Below the pieces are notes generated by a model, which saw only the letters and a program-made list of their open reading frames with translations, had not been told where the DNA came from and ran no database searches. Made by a program: the position numbers and the translations under genes. A stretch of 51,179 nt of DNA from Streptococcus suis (GTDB lineage: Bacteria > Bacillota > Bacilli > Lactobacillales > Streptococcaceae): assembly GCF_002964575.1 (NCBI RefSeq), contig NZ_POQQ01000058.1, positions 1 to 51,179 on the forward strand. Reading direction: 5' to 3'. Shown here one piece after another: positions 44,989 to 51,179 of this stretch (position 1 is its first letter; every line of letters begins with the position of its first letter).

Positions 44989-46035
44989 ATGTCAAAAGAA
45001 ACCCTTATTTTACTTTATGGTGGGCGTTCGGCAGAGCGCGAAGTGTCTGTATTGTCTGCAGAAAGTGTCATGCGTGCCATCAATTATGATAAATTTTTTG
45101 TCAAAACCTATTTCATTACACAAACTGGTGACTTCATCAAGACGCAGGAATTTTCTCAAACACCGTCTGCTGATGAAAAACTGATGACTAATGCGACTAT
45201 TGTTGTAGACCAACAAGTGCGTCCAAGTGATATTTACGAAGAAAATGCAGTTGTCTTCGCTGTCCTTCACGGACCAATGGGGGAAGATGGCTCAATCCAA
45301 GGTTTCTTGGAAGTCCTTCGTATGCCTTACGTTGGTACCAATATCTTGTCATCTAGTGTGGCCATGGATAAGATTACAACCAAGCGTGTGTTGGAATCAG
45401 CTGGCATTGCCCAAGTGCCTTATGTGGCGGTTATTGAGGGCGAGAATATTGAGGCAAAAATTGCTGAAATTGAAAACAAATTGACCTACCCAGTCTTTGT
45501 TAAGCCGGCCAATATGGGCTCCAGCGTTGGCATCTCCAAGGCAGAAGACTTGGCAGGCTTGCAGGCGGCGCTTGATGTGGCCTTCAAGTATGACAGCCGT
45601 GTTCTTGTTGAGCAAGGGGTTAACGCGCGTGAGATTGAGGTTGGTCTTTTGGGAAATGCTGACGTGAAAACAACGCTTCCGGGTGAAGTAGTCAAAGACG
45701 TTGCTTTTTATGACTACGACGCCAAATACATCGACAACAAGATTACTATGGAAATCCCAGCTAAGATTGACGAGGCGATTATGGATATCATGCGTGACAA
45801 TGCTGCCAAGGCCTTCCGTGCTATCGGTGGTTGTGGTCTATCTCGCTGTGATTTCTTCTTAACAGACGAGGGCGATATCTTCCTCAACGAGCTCAATACC
45901 ATGCCAGGTTTTACCCAGTGGTCTATGTACCCACTTCTTTGGGACAACATGGGACTGGCTTACCCAGACCTGATTGAAGAGTTAGTCAGCTTGGCTAAGG
46001 AAATGTTTGAAAAACGCGAAAGCCATTTGATTTAA
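44989..46035 (+). CDS. ddl: D-alanine-D-alanine ligase (348 aa)
   Basis: Makes the D-Ala-D-Ala dipeptide for peptidoglycan. ATP-grasp enzyme: [72 protein letters not shown]. The Tyr in the VFKY region and the active-site SMYP block support a Ala-Ala (vancomycin-sensitive) type. ATG at 44989 has GAGG seven bases upstream; the ATG at 44983 is too close. Own promoter-like TATACT at 44950-44955 after recR. Confidence 0.95.
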   Translation: MSKETLILLYGGRSAEREVSVLSAESVMRAINYDKFFVKTYFITQTGDFIKTQEFSQTPSADEKLMTNATIVVDQQVRPSDIYEENAVVFAVLHGPMGEDGSIQGFLEVLRMPYVGTNILSSSVAMDKITTKRVLESAGIAQVPYVAVIEGENIEAKIAEIENKLTYPVFVKPANMGSSVGISKAEDLAGLQAALDVAFKYDSRVLVEQGVNAREIEVGLLGNADVKTTLPGEVVKDVAFYDYDAKYIDNKITMEIPAKIDEAIMDIMRDNAAKAFRAIGGCGLSRCDFFLTDEGDIFLNELNTMPGFTQWSMYPLLWDNMGLAYPDLIEELVSLAKEMFEKRESHLI

Positions 46036-46126
46036 GTCGTTTGAAAAAGGTTGGAGAAAATCCAATCTTTTTCTTGCAAAGGGGGTCAAATAGGAATAGA
46101 ATGAGGACAAGTATCAGGAGGTGTCT

Positions 46127-46531
46127 ATGTATCAAACGATAGTAAGTGGAGAAAGTCTATTTCAAGCTATCTCTAAAGGCTATGGTGAACCAGTTCGTAC
46201 CTTTGGGGTGACGGAGAAGGGAGAAACACCTGTTAGTCTAGTGAATATCGGTTTGGCAGCCTGTGTGACCATGTGTGTGCAGGGCTACTATGCCAGTCAA
46301 GAAGGCAATAACACCATGCCAGTTCAAGTGGCTTGTCAGCTGGAGGATAGAAGATTTGAACTACGCATTGCCGTGGCCGAGCAGGTTTCAGCTGAGAAGC
46401 AGGCGGCAATCTTGGCCTATGTGGACCAAAAGTGCAGGGTCAAAGCCCTCTTGCGTGATGATATCAGCTACCATATCGCGTTTGACCTGTTAGATGAGGC
46501 TGAACTTTTATCCACACGAGCTAAAAAGTGA
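46127..46531 (+). CDS. OsmC-like protein (134 aa)
   Basis: Small alpha/beta protein with GLAACVTMCVQGYY near residue 45, where OsmC/Ohr proteins have their reactive Cys, but the second conserved Cys is not at the usual spacing (later Cys are in VACQLED and KCRVKAL). Probable thiol-dependent hydroperoxide reductase or a divergent relative of unknown substrate. Strong site AGGAGG before ATG 46127. Lies between ddl and murF, which are adjacent in many streptococci. Confidence 0.7.
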   Translation: MYQTIVSGESLFQAISKGYGEPVRTFGVTEKGETPVSLVNIGLAACVTMCVQGYYASQEGNNTMPVQVACQLEDRRFELRIAVAEQVSAEKQAAILAYVDQKCRVKALLRDDISYHIAFDLLDEAELLSTRAKK

Positions 46532-46559
46532 TATAATAGAGAGAGCGAAAGCTCTTTTT
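46529..46559 (+). terminator. hairpin terminator with a promoter just before it
   Basis: AGAGC-GAAA-GCTCT (46542-46555) and a T-run end the OsmC-like gene. An extended -10, TGA-TATAAT (46532-46537), sits five bases upstream, so transcripts starting there would begin inside the stem and escape termination. Confidence 0.65.
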
Positions 46560-46590
46560 AGTTTATCGTCATTTAGTTTATCTTTTATTA

Positions 46591-46801
46591 CGTCGACGAA
46601 TGAGGAAACTTTGTTTCCTTATTTCCAACTTCAAACACTCCACTGGAGTGTTTGAACTCGCCTTGCCTGATTGAAACAGTCTGGGGGACTGTTTCAAGTC
46701 AATGCCTAGAAATTAGAAAGCATTGAGTTATGCCTGCGGCTGTTGATGCGAACTTTGTTCGCTTTATTTCCAACCTCCAACTATCTCCCAGATAGTTGGA
46801 G
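46591..46801. repeat. array of palindromes with constant linkers before murF
   Basis: Two copies of a module: a short hairpin with TTT loop, a linker TTATTTCCAAC, and a long hairpin. Copy 1: AGGAAAC-TTT-GTTTCCT (46603-46619), linker, TTCAAACACTCC-ACT-GGAGTGTTTGAA (46630-46656). Copy 2: GCGAAC-TTT-GTTCGC (46748-46762), linker, CTCCAACTATCT-CCC-AGATAGTTGGAG (46775-46801). Between them lie TTGAAACAGTC/GACTGTTTCAA (46671-46697) and CAATGC/GCATTG (46700-46725). Stem sequences differ but both arms co-vary, so structure, not sequence, is kept. A reverse-oriented relative follows prfC. Confidence 0.75.
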
Positions 46802-46843
46802 CGAGTACTAAAAGTAAACTAAAAGACTATATTGGAGAAAATA

Positions 46844-48205
46844 ATGAAATTAACCCTACACGAAGTCGCTCAGGTCTTGGGCGCAAAAAATGATATTAGT
46901 CTTTATCCTGATAGAGCACTCAACAAGGTGGAGTTCGACAGTCGCCTGATTACAGAAGGGGATCTTTTTGTTCCCCTCAAAGGAGCGCGTGACGGTCATG
47001 ACTTTATTCCTGTGGCTTTTGAAAATGGCTGCGCAGTAACCCTGTCTGAAGTCAGCCTTGATGTTCCTCATATCCTAGTAGATGACTGCTTGGCTGCGCT
47101 TCAACAATTAGCGGCCTACTACCTAGAGAAAACAGGGGTAGAAGTCATTGCCGTGACAGGATCAAACGGTAAAACGACCACCAAGGACATGATTCACGAT
47201 GTTCTAGCAACGACTTACAAGACTTACAAGACCCAAGGCAACTACAACAACGAAATCGGTCTGCCATACACCGTCCTCCATATGCCTGACGATACAGAAA
47301 AACTGGTCTTGGAAATGGGGCAGGATCACTTGGGCGATATTCACCTCTTGTCTGAAATTGCTAAACCAAGCCTATCAGTTGTTACCCTTTTTGGAGAAGC
47401 CCATCTGGAATTTTTTGGCTCACGAGAAGAGATTGCCAAGGGAAAATTACAGATTGCAGATGGAATGGAGCCAGGTAGTAAACTCTTGATCCCAGCAGAT
47501 CCAATTGCGGATAAGCTCTTGCCTAGCCATGTAGAACTCATTCGCTTCGGTGAGCAGGCTGATTTGCAGGTGACTAGTCTGGTTGAGAGCAAGGACAGCC
47601 TGACTTTCACCGTCAATTTTATGGACAGCGATATTTTCCTGCCTGTAACAGGCAAGTACAATGCCACCAATGCCATGGTAGCAAGCTATGTGGGCAAGAC
47701 CTTGGGTGTGTCTGATGAGGCAATCACCTCAGCCCTAGCCAGTCTTAACTTGACCCGCAACCGCACCGAGTGGAAAAAGGCAGCTAACGGAGCCGATATT
47801 CTCAGCGATGTATACAATGCCAATCCAACCGCTATGCGATTGATTTTGGAAACTTTTTCTAGTATTCCCGCAAACGACGGCGGCAAGAAAATCGCGGTTT
47901 TGGCAGATATGAAAGAACTGGGCAGCCAGTCGGTTGATCTTCATAATCAAATAATTCTGTCCCTGTCGCCTGATGTGCTGGACACCGTCATCTTCTACGG
48001 TCAGGACATTGAAGGTCTGGCCCAGCTGGCTAGTCAGATGTTTCCGATTGGAAAAGTCTATTTCTTTAGGAAAAATGCAGAGCAGGACCAATTTGAAGAA
48101 CTGGTTAAACAGGTTAGGGAATGTCTAGGAAAAGACGACCAAATCCTCTTCAAAGGCTCCAACTCCATGAATCTTGGCAAAGTGGTGGAAGAATTAGCAA
48201 AATAG
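46844..48205 (+). CDS. murF: UDP-MurNAc-tripeptide-D-Ala-D-Ala ligase (453 aa)
   Basis: Adds D-Ala-D-Ala to the UDP-MurNAc tripeptide, the last cytoplasmic precursor step. Mur-ligase domains: N-terminal (VEFDSRLITEGDLFVPLKG), central ATP-binding GSNGKTTT (106-113) and EMGQDHLGDIHLL, C-terminal (RTEWKKAANGADILSDVYNANPTAM, LFKGSNSMNLGKVVEEL). ATG at 46844 follows TTGGAG. It is separated from ddl by the OsmC-like gene and the palindrome array. Confidence 0.95.
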   Translation: MKLTLHEVAQVLGAKNDISLYPDRALNKVEFDSRLITEGDLFVPLKGARDGHDFIPVAFENGCAVTLSEVSLDVPHILVDDCLAALQQLAAYYLEKTGVEVIAVTGSNGKTTTKDMIHDVLATTYKTYKTQGNYNNEIGLPYTVLHMPDDTEKLVLEMGQDHLGDIHLLSEIAKPSLSVVTLFGEAHLEFFGSREEIAKGKLQIADGMEPGSKLLIPADPIADKLLPSHVELIRFGEQADLQVTSLVESKDSLTFTVNFMDSDIFLPVTGKYNATNAMVASYVGKTLGVSDEAITSALASLNLTRNRTEWKKAANGADILSDVYNANPTAMRLILETFSSIPANDGGKKIAVLADMKELGSQSVDLHNQIILSLSPDVLDTVIFYGQDIEGLAQLASQMFPIGKVYFFRKNAEQDQFEELVKQVRECLGKDDQILFKGSNSMNLGKVVEELAK

Positions 48206-48384
48206 TGAATATGATTGAATTTCTCCTACTTTTTATAGGGGGAAGTTCCGCCATATTTTATTTTTCGTCAAGAACCTAAGGTATTTTCTAATAACATAGA
48301 AAGATGGCCAGACATGGAAATTAGAATTTACAGGTTATGATCATTATTATCCTACTAGTTGACATCCTAATTTTTTAATCCAGC

Positions 48385-48413
48385 TTGTAAACATTTATAA
48401 AATTTGATATACT
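48385..48413 (+). promoter_or_regulatory. promoter of the YwaF-type gene
   Basis: TTGTAA (48385-48390), 17 bases, TATACT (48408-48413), 43 bases before the ATG. The preceding 180 bases after murF hold no gene and no clear terminator. Confidence 0.7.
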
Positions 48414-48456
48414 ATCTTTGGTTTGAATGGTTAGAAAGGATTTAGGGGGAGAAAGT

Positions 48457-49140
48457 ATGAATGATTTTTTTACTAATCAAGTTTCGCATGGCCCGCATCT
48501 AGGGTTATTGACTCACCTTGGCTTGTTGCTACTGCTTTTTATCTTGCTTTACTTGACCACGCGATATTATACTAAAACTTGGTTTAACCGTTTGTTTTGG
48601 ACAATTTTACTTTTTCAAGTGGTTAGTCTATATACTTGGTATGTTTGGGCTGATTTTCCCTTATCTGAAAGTTTACCCTTTTATCATTGTCGACTAGCCA
48701 TATTATTTTTACTCTTTGGTAGAAAGGGAAAATTGAAACTCTATTTTTCCTATCTTGGTTTTATTGGTTCCTTGGTGGCTTTCATTTACCCAGTCTTCGA
48801 TCCCTTTCCTTTTCCACATCTGACCTTCTTTACCTTTGTGGTTGGTCATTATGCTTTAGCAGTGTTGAGTTTGTCTTATATTTTGACAGAGGGACATCAA
48901 TTCAGTCTTTCAAGACGGGAGCGTTTGTCACTGACAGTCATGCTTCATCTGGTCATGCTGGTAGTTAACTGGCTGACAGAGGGAAATTATGGTTTTCTAA
49001 CTCGTTTGCCGATTGTTAATAGTCAGCTAATCTGGTTTAACTTTTTCTTATTAACACTTGTTTTATCTTTTTTGATTGGTTCTATTCAGGCTGGCTTTCA
49101 AGTCTACTGGAAAAAAAGAGTTTACCTACTCCAAGATTGA
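48457..49140 (+). CDS. YwaF/TIGR02206-type integral membrane protein (227 aa)
   Basis: Seven predicted helices with the family blocks LPFYHCRLAILFLLF and FIYPVFDPFPFPHLTFFTFVVGHYALAVLSL (conserved His in the fifth and first blocks). The family (related to eukaryotic TMEM164) has no settled role in bacteria. ATG at 48457 follows GGGGGAGA. Monocistronic. Confidence 0.8.
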   Translation: MNDFFTNQVSHGPHLGLLTHLGLLLLLFILLYLTTRYYTKTWFNRLFWTILLFQVVSLYTWYVWADFPLSESLPFYHCRLAILFLLFGRKGKLKLYFSYLGFIGSLVAFIYPVFDPFPFPHLTFFTFVVGHYALAVLSLSYILTEGHQFSLSRRERLSLTVMLHLVMLVVNWLTEGNYGFLTRLPIVNSQLIWFNFFLLTLVLSFLIGSIQAGFQVYWKKRVYLLQD

Positions 49141-49152
49141 TTTTTCAAGCGT

Positions 49153-49212
49153 TTGAAAAATTCCCGTGTTTCCGATATAATAAGAGAGTTGCAGTAGTCA
49201 CTCTCTTTTTCT
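49153..49212 (+). promoter_or_regulatory. prfC promoter running into a terminator stem
   Basis: TTGAAA (49153-49158), 17 bases, TATAAT (49176-49181): a near-perfect promoter. The next bases are AGAGAGT (49183-49189), a 10-base loop, ACTCTCT (49200-49206), TTTTCTTTT: a terminator for read-through from the left. The expected start point (about 49188) lies in the 5' arm, so prfC transcripts lack the full stem. The -35 is itself inside a palindrome TTTTTCAA-GCG-TTTGAAAAA (49141-49160). Confidence 0.75.
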
Positions 49213-49284
49213 TTTGTCTCATTTTATGATAGGAAAAAGTTGAAGTCAGCTCTGCTATGGACCAAAGAAAAAGGAATAAACATC

Positions 49285-50829
49285 ATGTCACTACAAGAAG
49301 AAATCAAGAAACGCCGCACCTTTGCCATCATCTCTCACCCGGACGCGGGTAAGACTACTATTACCGAGCAACTGCTCTACTTTGGTGGGGAGATTCGTGA
49401 GGCTGGGACGGTCAAAGGGAAAAAGACTGGTAACTTTGCCAAGTCTGACTGGATGGATATCGAGAAGCAACGTGGTATCTCTGTTACCTCCTCTGTTATG
49501 CAGTTTGACTATGCAGGCAAGCGGGTCAATATCCTAGATACACCAGGGCACGAGGACTTCTCTGAGGATACCTATCGGACCTTGATGGCGGTGGATGCGG
49601 CTGTCATGGTGGTGGACTCTGCCAAGGGTATCGAGGCCCAGACCAAAAAACTTTTTGAGGTTGTGAAACACCGCAACATTCCTGTTTTTACTTTTATCAA
49701 CAAGTTGGACCGTGACGGTCGTGAGCCACTGGACTTGTTGCAGGAGTTGGAAGAAGTCTTGGGCATTGCCAGCTACCCGATGAACTGGCCAATCGGTATG
49801 GGGAAATCTTTCGAGGGTCTCTATGACCTTCATAACAAACGCTTGGAACTCTACCGAAGCGAGGAACGTTTTGCAAGCTTGGACGAGGGTGACAAGCTCT
49901 TTGGTTCTAACCCTTTTTATGCACAAGTTCTGGATGATATTGAACTTTTGGCGGAAGCTGGAAATGAATTTTCAGAGCAGGCGATTCTGGACGGCGATTT
50001 GACACCTGTCTTCTTCGGCTCAGCCCTGACAAACTTTGGTGTGCAGACCTTCCTTGACACCTTCTTGGAATTTGCTCCAGAGCCACATGGTCACAAAACG
50101 ACGACTGGTGACGTCATTGACCCGCTCAACAAAGACTTTTCAGGTTTTGTTTTCAAAATCCAAGCCAACATGGACCCTCGTCACCGCGACCGTATCGCCT
50201 TTGTACGTGTGGTTTCGGGCGAATTTGAACGCGGCATGGCGGTTAACCTGCCTCGTACAGGTAAGGGAGCCAAGTTATCCAACGTGACCCAGTTCATGGC
50301 TGAGGCCCGTGAGAATGTGGAAAATGCAGTGGCGGGTGACATTATCGGGGTTTACGATACAGGGACCTATCAGGTAGGGGATACCTTGACCGTAGGCAAG
50401 AACAAGTTTGAATTCGAACCGCTACCGACCTTTACCCCTGAAATTTTCATGAAAGTTTCTGCTAAAAACGTCATGAAACAAAAATCCTTCCACAAGGGTA
50501 TCGAGCAACTGGTGCAAGAAGGTGCAATCCAGCTCTACAAGAACTACCAGACAGGCGAGTATATGCTGGGTGCTGTTGGTCAGCTCCAGTTTGAAGTTTT
50601 CAAACACCGCATGGAAGGCGAGTACAATGCCGAGGTAGTCATGACCCCAATGGGTAAAAAGACAGTCCGCTGGATCAAGCCAGAAGACTTGGACGAACGC
50701 ATGTCCTCAAGCCGCAATATCCTAGCCAAAGACCGCTTTGACCAACCCGTCTTCCTCTTTGAAAACGACTTCGCCCTCCGCTGGTTCGCGGACAAGTATC
50801 CGGATGTGGAGTTGGAAGAGAAGATGTAA
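49285..50829 (+). CDS. prfC: peptide chain release factor 3 (514 aa)
   Basis: Translational GTPase that recycles RF1/RF2 after termination. G1 [10 protein letters not shown]3 [15 protein letters not shown]4 [12 protein letters not shown], effector region [18 protein letters not shown]; domain II/III from about 300 to 514 ([36 protein letters not shown]). ATG at 49285 follows AAGGA and gives the normal length; the in-frame ATG at 49240 is a 15-residue non-family extension. Confidence 0.96.
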   Translation: MSLQEEIKKRRTFAIISHPDAGKTTITEQLLYFGGEIREAGTVKGKKTGNFAKSDWMDIEKQRGISVTSSVMQFDYAGKRVNILDTPGHEDFSEDTYRTLMAVDAAVMVVDSAKGIEAQTKKLFEVVKHRNIPVFTFINKLDRDGREPLDLLQELEEVLGIASYPMNWPIGMGKSFEGLYDLHNKRLELYRSEERFASLDEGDKLFGSNPFYAQVLDDIELLAEAGNEFSEQAILDGDLTPVFFGSALTNFGVQTFLDTFLEFAPEPHGHKTTTGDVIDPLNKDFSGFVFKIQANMDPRHRDRIAFVRVVSGEFERGMAVNLPRTGKGAKLSNVTQFMAEARENVENAVAGDIIGVYDTGTYQVGDTLTVGKNKFEFEPLPTFTPEIFMKVSAKNVMKQKSFHKGIEQLVQEGAIQLYKNYQTGEYMLGAVGQLQFEVFKHRMEGEYNAEVVMTPMGKKTVRWIKPEDLDERMSSSRNILAKDRFDQPVFLFENDFALRWFADKYPDVELEEKM

Positions 50830-51040
50830 CAACAGTCCGGGGGACTGTTGTTAGTTGGAAATAGGAACTGACGGTAGTCAGTTTACAGTTAGAAAAAGAC
50901 AGAAATCAGTAATCAACAAAGTTGATTTGATTTCGTCGTCTTTCCCTCGCAAGGGCGTCCAAAGAACTCAAGCCATGCGAAGAGTGATTTGATGACGCCT
51001 ACTGCGTCGAGGTCCAGTGGAGTGGATTAAAACAGTCAGG
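50830..51040. repeat. palindrome-module repeat after prfC (reverse orientation)
   Basis: CAACAGTCC-GGG-GGACTGTTG (50829-50850), then TTAGTTGGAAATA (the reverse complement of the linker in the 46.6 kb array), then GAACTGAC-GGTA-GTCAGTTTAC, later AATCAAC-AAA-GTTGATT, and GACGCC-TACT-GCGTC. The first palindrome, two bases after the prfC stop region, may also serve as a terminator stem, though no T-run follows. No ORF is visible. Confidence 0.65.
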
Positions 51041-51045
51041 GGATG

Positions 51046-51179
51046 AGGCTGGGCAAAAACTAGCCGCTCACATATAAAAAAACGAGCAATTCCAATTAGG
51101 ATTTGCTCGTTTTCCATTTCATGCTTTATAATTATAATAACGACAAAACAACTAGAAAGGCATGAAAATGTATAAATGG
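51046..51179 (+). mobile_element. right-edge element: repeat end, hairpin and possible gene start
   Basis: GAGGCTGGGCAAAAAC (51045-51060) resembles the end of the 9758-9933 repeat. A two-way hairpin AACGAGCAA/TTGCTCGTT (51081-51111) follows, then TATAAT-like sequence, AGAAAGG, and ATG codons at 51162 and 51168 (MKMYKW...) cut by the window end. This could be the left end of an insertion sequence with its transposase start; only six codons are visible, so the call is tentative. Confidence 0.3.

Noticed and set aside
46591..46801. CRISPR array
   Set aside because: Repeats are palindromes of different sequence without constant repeat length or unique spacers, and no cas genes are present.
48206..48384. 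Remnant of an insertion sequence between murF and the YwaF-type gene
   Set aside because: All frames are broken by stops and no terminal repeats or recognisable peptide are seen.
49141..49160. Palindrome TTTTTCAA-GCG-TTTGAAAAA as a cre site
   Set aside because: Misses the G and C of the conserved TG...CA ends; better explained as hairpin plus -35 of prfC.

Overview
The window looks like Streptococcus suis or a very close relative. Streptococcal chromosomal synteny is seen throughout: polA; tgt-pepQ/ccpA and two glycolipid glycosyltransferases leading to thrS; vicRKX; pbp2b-recR-ddl-murF; prfC. Codon use is low-GC, RUP-like and other short interspersed repeats are present, and PBP2B has the S. 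suis type of sequence. This assignment rests on recognition, not on a database search.

1-5.2 kb is the accessory, most interesting part. It is AT-rich, unlike its neighbours. It holds a short secreted peptide gene whose last seven residues, LDVGKAD, equal the signalling heptapeptide I recall for pneumococcal PhrA; a class III lanthionine synthetase (LanKC: lyase, kinase and zinc-less cyclase domains); a 50-residue precursor with a class III leader motif (VLGLQ) and a labionin-type Ser-x2-Ser-x2-Cys core; an 18-codon mini-ORF; a one-piece ABC exporter; and a small three-helix membrane protein. I read it as a quorum-sensing-controlled class III lanthipeptide locus. Its receptor/repressor (TprA-like) probably lies just left of the window. 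Neither the precursor nor the mini-ORF is obvious to automatic callers.

5.2-14.5 kb: a remnant and RUP-like repeat, tpx, a minus-strand ABC-2 type exporter operon, a small helical protein, a TIR-bounded repeat that abuts a promoter, a MacB-type ATPase with a giant FtsX-like permease carrying an external coiled coil, and a small membrane protein. 14.5-23 kb: polA (apparently transcribed from a promoter that leaves no leader), small membrane and lipoprotein genes, a CoA-binding protein, then a coupled three-gene flavin redox module (FMN-binding surface protein, ApbE, SpNOX-like transmembrane reductase).

23.4-34.4 kb: a DUF975 protein, tgt, divergent pepQ and ccpA, two membrane-glycolipid glycosyltransferases, and a threonine T-box that precedes a MazG-like gene and thrS. 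34.4-37.5 kb: a four-gene minus-strand polar amino-acid ABC transporter whose binding protein has no lipobox. 37.6-40.5 kb: the VicRKX cell-wall two-component system. 40.5-42.2 kb: an antibiotic-resistance-type ABC-F gene behind a 34-codon leader ORF and a terminator, an attenuator arrangement. 42.2-51.2 kb: pbp2b (with residues matching those reported in penicillin-non-susceptible isolates), recR, ddl, an OsmC-like gene, arrays of palindromes with constant linkers, murF, a YwaF-type protein, prfC, and a right-edge repeat that may begin a mobile element.
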